This document shows positions 12,561 to 25,000 of a DNA stretch of 64,000 nt, piece by piece. Source of the stretch: Melanocharis versteri (lineage: Eukaryota > Chordata > Aves > Passeriformes > Melanocharitidae); NCBI GenBank assembly GCA_013397845.1, contig VZTG01001074.1, positions 1,495,090 to 1,559,089 of the forward strand, in the 5' to 3' direction. The notes beneath the pieces are model-generated. The model had not been told where the DNA came from and ran no database searches. It worked only from the letters and a program-made list of their open reading frames with translations. Position 1 is the stretch's first letter. Each line of letters begins with the position of its first letter. The position numbers were made by a program, and so were the translations under genes.

Positions 12561-15500
12561 TACAGTTACATCCCAACAACAATATTTCCAATTTCAGCTC
12601 AATCAGAACCTTCTGAGATCAATGCAAAGCCCCTCTGCCATCAGGATCTGAGCTGAAACCCATTCATCTGCCAGTGGGTACAAACTTACAGCAGGCAGGA
12701 ATGAGTATCCCCTTCATGGGAGAAAGTAAAAACAGAAATATTCCAGGGAACAGATGAAGCCAGACAAAGAACTCTATGTCCCAAATCTCTCTGAAGTAAA
12801 AAAGGAAGCAAAAAAGTAATCAAAAAAGCCAGGCTGTGTTTATGGCAGCAGAGAGGGCTCCCAGAAAGGACATGAAGAAGCCACTAAACATCAAACTCTA
12901 CCTAAAAACCCTCTTATAATCTCAAGTCATTAAAAATGAAATAATTTTCTGTTTTATTGAATAACTTATTGAGATTATATTAAACTTCAGCACATGCTGT
13001 ATGTTCAAGATCTGGGTTGTGTTTGTTCACAGGATGGATACTGGTATTTTGATATTTCTCATTATTAAAAAAGAAAATCTCTCCATAAAATGTAATGTAG
13101 GGATCCAGTTTCAGTTTTATGTTTACTTCATTTATTTAAAAACACACAGCAAAAACAATTTACAAAAATAGAGGAGAAAAGTTAAATCACTTCTTCAAGG
13201 AGGCATCATCCTATATTTATATTTTGGTAAACATAACATTAATCAGCTGGAAAATGTTCAGCAAAACATAAAACCGTTCTGGGCTCTAGCTCAGAGAAAT
13301 ATATGTAGAAATATATATCTAGCTTCTGTACTTCAAAAGGGAGTGCAAAGCTGCAGAACCTGCGGGAAAATCAATTTTCTGCGGCATAAGTGGCTTGCAC
13401 AAAATTTTGCAGTGCACCATCTAGATTTTTTTTTTTTTTAATTTAACTGATTTACTTCTGTTCCTCTCACAAGTATCCGGGCTGCAAAAGCATTCAGGTT
13501 GCTCCTCCAAGTACTGTTGAAATTATATCGAAACACTTGTTGGAAAATAAAAAAAATCAAAATTTGATGCTGTTGAAAGAACTCACACGAGATGCACATT
13601 TCTTCCTGTTTTGCCTTCAGAGGTCTTGGCTCAAGCCTGCTTTCCAGGAAAAACTGGGAGCAGGACTTGAGATCCTCCACTTGCTCTGGTGGTGGTCGCA
13701 GTGGTGTGGTTCACTGAGTAGTTCCTGGGTGACACAACCTGTTCCTGTCGGTGCAGAGAGGTGACCAATGCCCAAATTTGCTGCTCTTTGTACCAAAAGG
13801 GGATTATAAAATCAAATCTCCGTTGGAGGCAACACACAGAACCTTCCTCTCTGTGTTTGTTCTGCTGAGAGCAGTGACAGTGTGTGTCCCCAATAGAGTT
13901 TTTGTGGTTTTTTAAGAACCATCCCCAGAGAATAAGCATGCTACGTTCCCTCTTTGATGTGCTGCCCAGGGACTTCAAAGAAAAACTTATACAAAATACA
14001 TCCTCTTAGAAATTGCTTTGTTTCCAAATCCCAGCCACAATTATTAATGTAATGTAGGTTGACTTTTTAGATTACATTCGATTTAATTTTAGATTATGTT
14101 ATTACTTCTTTGCCTGCGTTTTGTCTGTACCGATATAAAGGTGCATTTCTTAGGTAAACTTCTCTCCTGAAATGAGCAGGCTGAGTGTCGTACATAATCT
14201 ATCCTCATTTCACATGAGGAGACTTTCAAATGCGGATCTTTTTGACTGAGTGCCTCCTCCATCACTGCTGGAGCTTGCTGTTTTGAGGGGAAAGGGATGT
14301 ATCACAGTAAGTGATGGGGCTTTTCTGGCTTGCAAACCCTGTTCAACCCTCTGAAGCAAGATCAGGCTCTCTCATGTAAAATGCATTGCTGCTAACGCGG
14401 GGAGATTCAATTATAACCGTCCTCTTCCGAGATTTATCTTCTGAAAAGTGATGGGGAAAAGTAAACTGCTGAAAGTTTGAAAGGATGGTGAATCACCATT
14501 TTGAAACTTGGAGTGTTTTCTGTCTCTCTGCTTGTTCTGCCTGTCCCTCCTGATCTGTGTGCAACCTCAGGCCATTTGTCTGTTGTCAGGAGAGTCACTG
14601 GGTACAAAGCCAAGTTTGAATAGTAAATAGCAAATGTAGATCCCCAGCATTGGTAGCTTTAGAGATTTTGAGATGAAAATGGGGCTTTCTGTGGTAATGC
14701 TAACATTGAGGTGAACCACTTTTCACATTGGCTTTGCAACTGAAGAGTGAGAACCCCTCGGCCTCTTCTGACACTAGGGGAACTCTGGTTTTGTTTTGGT
14801 GCTGGACTGTCTCAGTGTCCCTCTTTCCCACCTGTTATTTTTTGGCAGAGGTTGGTAGGGGCAGTGTGAGGCCTTCCCTCTGTGCACATCCATGAGCTCC
14901 AGGAGCTGGAGAAATGTGGGGGCTTCTGGCCCAGACTGGCCTGTTGGGATGCCAGGAGGTTTTAGCTAGAGTGATGAACAGGTCCCTGGCAGAATTCTCC
15001 CTCCTGGCTGGAGGGAATCGACCCATGGGCCAAGGTCTGCACCTCCTCCTCGGAAGGGCTGCTCCTCACCACTCCCTTCCCTTTCTGCTGGGCTCTTGGG
15101 ATGAGATCTCTTGTGCTCCTCCCTCCAGTGCTGGGTGCACACTTTGTGCATGGCTTGAGCAGCAAACAGCTGGGACTGTCAGCAAAAGCCCTCCTGACTC
15201 AGGCACCTTTATAAATAGCAGAAAACACGGAGGCAGTTAATGTCAAAACCCTCCTCCGTCAGTCTTATGCATTTTGGTAATGGCTTTGGCACCGAAAATG
15301 ACTGAAATAATGCCACTGAAATGTCCATTGAAGCAAGATATAGCTGTGTCTACACTAGAGCTTTTGTCAGTATGGAAATGTCAGAAAACATTATATTCAG
15401 AGCACAAATTGCAAGTATAGAACTGACAAAGTAAATTTTGAACTGTGTACTCAAGTGTAAGGCTTGAAACATATTCCAAATTGGCAAGTTGCAACCAATC

Positions 15501-17737
15501 ATGGAACAGAACCAGTGCTCCAAAAACCTGACAGAGCCAATGTTGAAATCTGAATAATTGCAACTCCATTTTCACAGTAATTTAAATAGCAGAAGCATTG
15601 GCAGAAATTCATGAATAATTTACATATAAGAATTTAGCAATCTGTGGTGAATAGAAAAATAAATGGCAAATCCAATAAATAAATGATTGTTGTGAATTAT
15701 TTGCTCTGCTCTGATGTTTGCTAAGAAGTTTCTTCTTTTTGGGCTTTTGTAAAGTGCTGGATTTGAACTCCTGCTTCACAGGTAAATGCAGTTTTAAAGC
15801 AATAGCAGAAATGTACATACCTACCAGGGGAAAAAATAACAAACCACAAGCCAAACAATGTGCAACACGGGCTGTTTTATGAAGGATTCATATAAAAAGA
15901 ACTTTGCCACACAGCAGCTGCAATTGCAAAATCTGTAGCCTTAATGAGAAATGTTAGTTGCTATATGTAATGATGAGTTATACACGGCAACGGGTTTTAA
16001 TTAACTATGTATAAAATTTTAAGATTTACAGAGGAGGTAAAATCTGAAAAGAGAAATTCCTAATTCCCTTCTGTGCCTGTGGGAATGTGCTATTACTTTA
16101 ACAAACAAGAAATTAATTTACACAGCACCGGTATTTGTTTCTATGTAGAATGGATATTGGGTCTGTGTAAAATAAAAGTTACAATAGATAGTTAAAATAG
16201 AAAAATTGTTTGTCTGGTTTGCCTGACTTTGCCTGAAACAATATAAAGAACACTAAATACTTTTACTGGTTGGAAGGTGATGGTTTTTTAATGAGTTCTG
16301 ACTATTTTGTAGATCTATTAAATCTCCTTTTTTTTTTTTCCATAATGAAATTCTGTTTCTGACGTGACTCTTGAGCAGTGTTACACATCAGTTTATTGGG
16401 GTAATGCATCATAATTCACCTCGTGCATGTGTGAGAAAAATTGCTTTTTCTCCCAAACATTTGTTTAAATTTGAAAATCTGAGGGACTTCACTCGGTTTT
16501 TGTTTCCCCCCCTTGCTTAAATTAAAAATATTTTAAAAAAACTTCTTAGCATTAACGTTCTTTTTTGTCTGACCTAGAATAAAAAGTCATGTTTGGAATA
16601 ATAGGTGAAGGCAGAATTAAATAAATCCTCCATGATCCTTTAGCAAAGCCTGGTGCTGGTGTTCTCTTTCTCCAGCAGCTCAGAAATAGGGACACTCGTT
16701 TTGGACACAGCTTTTTCTGTCCCGTAGAATCAGACACTCACCACCAATGAACTCTCCAGCTCTCCTATGACCTAAGAATTACAGAACTTACTCAAATGAC
16801 CAGTAACACTTCCCTTTGGAATATGTGCATTTCCTTTCCATTTGTCTCTTATCCATGATCTTGTAACTTTTGGCGGTATCTAACTTTTGGTTCTAGATTT
16901 TTCCTACTGACGTTATTCTGTGTGGTGTCATTCGTGCTACCTGGGGAAGATCTGGTGTCTGCCTGTTGAGAGGCTGGTCCATGTTTATAAATACTGCCTA
17001 GCTGGGAATAGGAATAGAGTTGTGGTACTTAAAGCATCTTTGGTGCATTTTATTCCATTCCTAATAACAATTAAATGCAACTCGTTCAAGTTTTAAAATA
17101 TTATTGTCCACATTCAGAATTTGTCCACGTTCATTTGCATGCTTGTGTTAGTACTATTGAATTTTAAGCATCCTGATTTAATCCTAAATATCAATTTGAA
17201 CATCCCTGTCTAGCATTTTCAGCAGTTTATATATATGTGCTTGCCCTTGAGATGAACATTCTCAGGGAGTTTCTGTGGCTGTGCCTGATTTCTGTGGGTC
17301 ACAGGATACATTTTGAACAAATGAATTTTCAATACTTATAGCCAAACGCCATTTCAGTGCAAATAAAAACCTGATGGATTCTGTAGATGGAGACAATGAA
17401 ATAAATTTAACATGCTTGGTCTATGAAAAGCTTTTCAGTTGCTGAGAGTGACAGTCTTTGTGACACCGTCTATTGTCAAATGGTGCTTTCAGGTGGTAGT
17501 TAACTTTCTGACACCATTTTGTGAGTGCTGATTGACTATTCTGGCACTTCCAGGTTTCTTCCTAGGTGTTGATGCTTGTGTCAAAATGCTGTTTTTCTGG
17601 GATGTGTGCACCTTCACCCTGTGTGATGATTCCTTTTATGTAGGAGAGCAGTGCCCTGCAGAGCTATGGGCAGTGGAGGTCTCTGTGCTGGAGACAGCCA
17701 TCCTGAGCTCTGGAACAATTCCTTCACTGGAATGGCT

Positions 17738-17914
17738 GTAAAGCATTGGAACAGACTGCTCAGGGAAGTGGTGGGGTCACCATCCCTGGAAAAAATGTGT
17801 GGATGTGTCACCTGAGGATGGGGTTTAATGAAGAACACGGTGCTGGTGCTGGGCTGGAGTTTGGACTTGATCTCAAAGGTCATTTCCAACCCTAACTGTT
17901 CTGTGGTTCTGTGG
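17738..17914 (+). mobile_element. CR1 LINE 3' fragment (5'-truncated)
   Basis: This copy is in sense orientation. The core reads CATTGGAACAGACTGCTCAGG, then a segment with GTGGTGGGGTCACCATCCCT, then TTGGACTTGATCTCAAAGGTC and TTTCCAACCCTAAC. It ends in TTCTGTGGTTCTGTGG, a degraded octamer tail. The order and tail match a CR1 3' end. It is more diverged than the 12.3-kb copy, so probably older. The left boundary is approximate because the similarity fades. Confidence 0.88.
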
Positions 17915-19439
17915 AAATGCCTGCTGTGTGACCTCAAACGAGCAATTCACCTGGAGCTCCCAACACGTTAATGCAGATAAAATTTGGTTTATTTTCCATG
18001 GCTGTAAAGGAGGATGTTCTAGACACTTCAAAAGGAAAAGGGAGAGAGATGCTGAGTCTCCTCCTGGAACAGCAAGTGAATGAAGTAGTAAAATAATGTT
18101 TACTCCTTTGGTGGTTTGGAAAGCTGGAGGAGGAATGAATAATTGGGAACCAAGTCTGGAAAGGTAACTGAGTTGAGCAGCACAATTCCCTGCCAGAACG
18201 TTGTGTGGAAAGGTTGTGTCAGCAGCAGAGGGGGCGGGAGGCAGGCATGGGAACCACGGCAAGGGAAACGCTTCCCCCAGGAGCTGAGCACGTTCCTCCC
18301 GGCTGCTCGTTTGGGAACGTGCTCCTGGGATGTGAATCATGTGGGGGAGCCCAGAGACTGAGTGCACACTGCAGAGAGGAGTGGTGTGCCAAGGCAGGAG
18401 CAGAGGTGGGGGCATGGAGAGAGCCTGTGTTTGTTTCTTGATTGCTTGTCGTGGTTGGCCAGGTAATCTACTTGCACTAAGCCAGGGCTGCTGGGCTCCA
18501 ACTCCTCCTCTGAGGAAATGTTCTTATCTACTGGAATCGGGATTCATCTAAGATAGCTGTTCCATGTCTAGGAAATGGATGGAAGGACTGTGTTTTTGCC
18601 AGTTCAGGATCCATTTCTCTGTCTGTAATTTGCTCTTCTGTGAAAGCTTCCCTGGTGAAGAATGTTCTCAGTCCAGACTTGTCTCTGGCAGAACTTCAAA
18701 GCATTAATGGACATCTTTCAGGGTTGTAATGAAATCTGGTTTTGTTCAGCTTTGGAAGGAAATTTTAATGAAGAGTTTTGAAAAATAGAAGGGCTTGGAG
18801 GTGATGATCAGGAGTTGCTTTCCAAGAATAATATGAGATGAACAAAGTAAAATGAAGTATGGTGGCAACACTGCACCTCTATCACTCTACATTGCAGTAC
18901 AATAGCAGCCATTGCCTGTGCAATAATGAGACTTATCAGTTTCCAGACAGCAGGATTTGTAATAACAGAGTATTTATGCAAAACAGTGAGGGGAAAGAGG
19001 AGGGAGGGAGGGAATGAAAGTTGTCTATCAGGCTGAATACACAAAGCATTTGGTACTTCAAAACTAATTTTATTTTTAGTTAATATTCATTGATGCAAGT
19101 TCTAGTCTATTATTAAGTGAATCTAGTGAATAATTACATCCATCACTTTGAAATGTTTAAGACAAGTGTGGAGTTGTAAAACCAGTCTTTTGTATTGGAA
19201 TCATCCCCAAAATTGTGTTGTGGGAACCACATTGACACTACAGTTTGATCGTGTTCTGAGTCTGAGGGATCTCAGCACGTTCCCAGAATTGCTCCTGTGC
19301 ATTGTATTTACAGGCATCATCCTACCAGTCTCGATTTCTTGGGAGCCATTAGAAAGTGTAGGGCGTCTCTGTATTCTCATTTTCTTGGCTTCTGTCAGCG
19401 TTCGAATGTGACCCATCTGTGGATGAGTGAATGGCAACT

Positions 19440-19880
19440 GTTTATTCCAGAATAAAGCATGTGCTGAAACGCAAACAGGCAGCCTACAGAAGCACTGAGC
19501 TAAGTTTAATTAGCTGTAGAGCTCATTTCAACTTCAAACTCCCAAGTTAACTCGCTAGGCAGCAGAGTTTATAATGCATTTCTTCCGAGATGCCTGCTAG
19601 ACAGGGGAGCTGATGATATTATATTTGTTGCTAGGTGATGAATTCTGATAACCTTTCTGTTCCTATATTTATAAATGTCTCATGCACTCTCTGCTATAGC
19701 ATAATTACTTATTTACGCCTCAGTTCCTGGATGGAACTACTACAAAGTTGCTAAGCAGCTGCGTGTATAAATATATAACATTGTGTCACTTGAAAACTTT
19801 CGGCAACTCACATTTACCAGATGAATTCTCTGTTTGTCACGATTGTAGCCATTAGCAAAGTGGAACACAAATGAGAGATA
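19440..19880. promoter_or_regulatory. Candidate conserved noncoding stretch
   Basis: An AT-rich, repeat-free stretch dense in homeodomain-like cores (TTTAATTAGCTG, ATAATTACTTATT) and RFX-half-site-like GTTGCTAG/GTTGCTAAG motifs. It contains no simple repeats and no open frame of note. Its texture resembles vertebrate conserved noncoding elements, but conservation cannot be seen from one genome, so the call is tentative. Confidence 0.25.
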
Positions 19881-22800
19881 TCAGTGTACACGAGGACAGA
19901 GCTTTATTTGTCACAAGAGACTAATGCTCTGGGAGGGGACACGAGCTGGAAAAACACACGGATTTAGCGGTTTGGGGTTTTTTGTATTATTTTCTTTTTT
20001 TTAATGGCTTTATAACCAGAAGCAAAGTAAAGATTGACTGATTATTATCTCACCTCTTTAAACTACATAAGCATTATAATCATTATAGTTATTCTAATGT
20101 GAAGGAAGAGAGACACTTATTCAAACAGATGTGCTGAGGTTTCTGCATTCTAATGATGCACAGTGAGGTGAGAGTGGAGGAAATCTGTATGAGGAATTCT
20201 CAGTGCAGCCATCGGAACATTTGTCATTAGTGGGACCCATACCAAGCCTAAGGAGAAACGAGGCAAGATGAGAAATCAAGGTTTTTTTCCTTTACTTGAC
20301 TTTGACACAAATTTTGTTGAGTTGACGACTATGATGGCAGCTGGGATTCATATAGTTTTAGGGATAACGGTAATTTATTAAATCTAGGAGAGTATCTGGT
20401 AATAAAATCCTCAGGTGGCTTTTCACTGCATTCTTTTGTTGCCTGTGGAGTTTAATAGAAGACACAATTTCATTCATGGGTCACAGCTTTCTGTGGAAAC
20501 TGCCAGTTATGGGCCTGATCCGTGTTCCTGAGGGTGACAAAAAGGCTTGGAATCAAGCACTGCCGTGGTCCCAACCTCAGCTGGTGGCTCCAGCAGTGCA
20601 AACTCGAGGCTGGCAGCGTTACCCACACGGTGCCAAGTGAAGGTGGGACATCCACCCGTGACAACTAGCCAGCAGCCAGTGGCCCAAAGAAGCAGAGTTC
20701 ATATCCAGATATAGATTGTGTGAAGTAATTGACACAACTTTTCATTGTCATTTGCTTCATGTGCAGTGCTTGTTTAAACGTGGAGCAATTCCACCCGTTT
20801 CAGTAGCAAACGTGAATAACAGCATTGCTCAGATCATCAAATAATCACTATTGAGCTGTTTGTGTTTTCTCTTGTTTTTGTTTTCTTTTTATTCATTGTT
20901 CCTTAGTTATTAAAAGAAGCACAAACTTCAGTAGGCTGATGTTCTTTCCTTGGTTTATCTATGTAAACAAAGTTCAGGTTGCTTATAAATGATCCTGACT
21001 GACAGAATATACTTTCCCTCAGGTCAGTTCTTTTGTGGAAGATCCCAAAGCCTGTCTTTCTTTAAAGTACAAAAGCCTGTGTTTGATATGAATAGAAACT
21101 GTTCTGGGAATGACTGTGCAGAGCAAGATTACACGGTGCAATTTTAATTACACTGTTCTCAGCAGTGCAACTTGTCTGATCTTAGTGTGAGAGTCAAAAT
21201 TCAAACCAAGGTTATTTGGTTCTGTAGCTGTTAGTCAAGCACTGATATTGTTTGACAGAGATGACAATAAGTTTAACAAGTTTAAAATCCAGCACAGTTC
21301 TGAGAAGTGGCTTTCCTTGTTATTCTCAGAAACTTTGTATTTCAGCAGGTTGATTTTTGCATGATTTATAGAATGATCTGTGTGTTGGAATTGGATGGTT
21401 GAACAAAACAAAAGCTTAACTACCAACTCAGTTTGCAAAACTAAATGCAATTTAGATTCTGAAGGCCTTCTGAAAGGTTATTAATAAACTGTGTCCAAGG
21501 GCTTTATTTTATTATCCTGATATTTAGACTCAGGGCTGAAGGGGAGTGTAGGCCAGTTATTTGCACATTTATCAGATCAGTCTGGAGAAATCAACTTTCT
21601 ACAGGTGACTCTTAAAAAAAGTTTGAGGGAACTCACTTGAGAGAACTTGGTAAAACCACAGAGAGAAATTGTTATTCCTCTGTCAGGTTCATTGATGGAG
21701 GAGGTGAGAAACCAAAAGATTTCCCCTGAATCTGGGAGGAACTTTGTTTCAGTTTTTCATTGGGAAAGCTGAACAATCTACAGAATAAACGGTTTGAGCA
21801 GATTTTCAGGCATGGCATTACTCATTCAGCAGCTGGGAAAATAGGCCAGCAACCTACAGTATCCATTTTGAAAGGAAAATATTGCACAGTGGACTTATTA
21901 CTCACTCTCATTTCCTTTTATGTATTGTAAATGATGCGTCATTCTCTATTTCTGAAACAAACTCCTACCACTGAGTGCTGTTTGGAAATTATTTCACAGG
22001 GCACAAGCTGAAAGCTTCATTCCTAGGGATGTCTTTTAAGGAAACGTTATTGTACTTTTATCATTATTATCACTCCAGAAGAAGGGATGTATGTAGATGC
22101 CCACATATTTGGGGTTTTTAACATCTCCTAGCATGTCCTGACCAATAGTTTGGGTTTTTATAGAGTGTTGAGGTGAGGAAGCAGTGAGTTGAATTACAGA
22201 TTAGTTGGCATTCCACACAGAAGGTGAAACCAAGACCCAAGACTGAGGAGGTGGAGGCAATATTGCCTCGCACAGCATCTGTGGGTAATGTGCAAAAAAG
22301 CACTTTGTAGTGATGCCTTATTTAATGAAAAGCTCCTGCCCTTTGACTTCTTGTCTCCAAGTGCTGCCAGAGCAGGAGAGATATCTCAAGCAATATTTTT
22401 TCTCCCATCTCTGATAAAAACAAGTGTATAAGGCTGTGAGTAGCTGCCATGGATTTGGTATAGAACAAAAGGGTTTTTTTACAATAGCAATTTCTTCTTC
22501 CAGCCTCAAATCATCATATTATTTGAACTTGCCACTGGAGGAGCAGACAAAGCTTCCATTCCTCCAGTGAGGCCCCATATTTCACTTCTTTCATTTATTC
22601 ACCTTTCTTACTAATGGCCCAACCTCAGGTAAATGGAAATGTATGTGTAACTCAGTGAATCTTCTCTTCATCTAACAGAATATCAGAATTTCTCTTAGAT
22701 TAACTTAACACTCATAGAAAATTGGTGCTAGTTGAGTGCTGATAGAACCTCGTACCTTAAAAAAATAAAAATAAAAAAAAAAGGTTTTGACAAATCACAT

Positions 22801-24728
22801 TAAGAAATGACAGATCACTGTAATTATAACAAACTGACCTTGAAGATAAATAGTTTTAATTGTCAACTTGAGGGAAAATATCCCCATGACCTTTGACTAA
22901 TTGTCTAGTTAATGGAAAACCTTTACTAAATAAATTTGTGGCTTTGGAGGCATTTGAAACACATCCTGGTGTAAATAAGGTACTTTCTGGGCTGGTTTAG
23001 CCATAGGTGTTTCCTGTGAGTGATTGCTTGTTGTTACTTTTTGACATCTGCTGGCAGCCTTTTATTTATCCAGTTAAATCTCCTGGGACACTGTTTCTTT
23101 TCCTGAATACAACCTCCACTGATTAGTTTTCAATAAATTACATATATCAAGAAATTTGGTGTTGTTAGCACGTAGGGTGGCTGCTCAAAGATCACATGTG
23201 TACCTGTGCAGAAGACAAGGAAACTCGTGGTCAGTGGTATCCTGCCTCTCCAAGCTTTATTCGGGCAGCATTCAAAGGAAATAATCCATCATATCCCACT
23301 GGGAATTCTTGTACAAATTCAGACTCCTGTCCGATTTCCCTCCTCTACAGGACACAATTAATTTCATATCGACAAACTTCTCCCAGCAATCTGCAGAGCC
23401 ACGAACGTATTGAATGCATCTGAATGTCTTTGATTCTGTCTGCTTGTGTCTCAGACCCAGCCAGTGAAGACATTGTAAGAATCTGAAGTTAATTTCATCT
23501 TATGTTCTCCTGGGGATCTCAGCAGAATGTTGTGTAAATCTGCTAAAATGGAAAATTATTGATCATTTGCATTGCAACGGGAAACCCTTCCACAGAAACC
23601 AACAAAGTTACAAAGTGTCTTTTCTGCATATGGCTGCTGGGTCTGGGGTCCTTTGGGCTGCTCAGAATCGATGCAGCATTAACAGGGAAATGTCACATTC
23701 TTCCCCAGATGTGACAGCTCCTTCGAGACTGGAGCTCCACAAACGTGGTGTCACTTTGTGTCCCCTGCACTCACAGAGAGAAAACAGCTCCGGTTAAACT
23801 GAACTGTCTGTTGTGCTCAGAAGATCAATGACTGTGATATAACATCTAAAGGATTTATTTTTTTTTTCTTTAGACACACTCCCTGACATAATGTTTTTGT
23901 TGAAACAGTTATTTGTCTCTGGGGCTTAGAACAGCAGCTACAGCATTGCCGTGCCTTATAAAGCAGGCACTGACCCAGGAGATCAGTCAATAACACCTCT
24001 GTGTTGTAATGAATAAGCCAAGATAACTTCCAACTGAGAACAACTCATTACAGCTCCTTCCACCTGATTAAATTTTTGCCCTAAATAAGACAATGGGCAG
24101 CAAAATGTGAAGGTATCATGTAATATGAGCTGGTGAAGTCTGCTGGGGGAGGAGGGAACGCCTTCAGTTTTGATTGGAGTGGTTGTGTTTTCCTGTAATT
24201 TCAAGCAGCTACAGACAGATGATGGAGCCCTGCTGGAAGAATAAATTTGTTGACGAGCACGAGATGCTACTGAGGGATTTTCCTTTCCAGGAGAAAGAGG
24301 GAGCACGGTGGGAAAAGGCCAGAAGTAGCAGTGGCATGGAAAAAGCCAGGAATCCTTGAGTTTGGTGCTGATGGAGCCACCTTGCTCACTTGTGCTCTGT
24401 GCAAGCACTTGCTGGAATCCCAAACAGCAGCCCCAGTGCTGCAGGGCAGGGACGTTCTGCTCCAGACCTGGGCTGGCACACGTTGTGATGCCTCTGTTTT
24501 AGGGCAGGGCTGATCACCTCTCGTTCAGGGTACCAGATGTGATGCTCAGATCAAGCCAAGTGGTGTTGGGGTGTGCCAGGAGAGGAGAGGCAGAGCTCGG
24601 TGACATGTGAAAAGATGCCAGAGTCCAGTGCTGGGTGGAGCAGGAGGCGAGGAGAGGGGCAGAGCAGGACATGGCTGAGGTGGGGTTTGGGTGTGCATGG
24701 AGCCGCTGGCTCTGGGATCACGGAGTCA

Positions 24729-25000
24729 TCTGTGCTATGTGCCTGCAATAAACCCATTATCCAAGAGGGAGCCTTCACTCGGGTATCACTTATTGCTCAG
24801 GTGATCTGTGCCGCAGAATTTCAGGTTATCAGCAATTTTCCACGACTGTAGGTGCTGGAGGATTTGCAGGAGAGAGACCCGTGTGACTCTTCTGTAAAAA
24901 CATCACAACTCTCCTTGGCTGCAGCTGGCTTCTGGGTGAAATCCCTTGTCTTCCACCATCTAAGGAAGCTTATCTGCTCTCTGTGCTATGTGCCTGCAAT
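24729..25000. repeat. 21-bp exact direct repeat pair, 251 bp apart
   Basis: TCTGTGCTATGTGCCTGCAA followed by T occurs at 24729-24749 and again, identically, at 24980-25000. The intervening sequence is unique and shows no retroposon hallmarks such as an A tail or terminal inverted repeats. It could be a local microduplication or a long target-site duplication around an unrecognised insert. Neither can be settled here. Confidence 0.75.

Noticed and set aside
18215..18245. CTCF-like site (CAGCAGAGGGGGCGGG)
   Set aside because: The core is off register by one or more bases from the CTCF consensus in every alignment I tried, and weak matches of this kind are common.
17873..18415. 180-codon open frame on the minus strand, the longest in the window
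   Set aside because: Part of it overlaps the CR1 fragment. It has no recognisable domain, a low-complexity Pro/Leu/Ser-rich composition, and no promoter or splice context. It is best explained as chance in a locally GC-richer patch.
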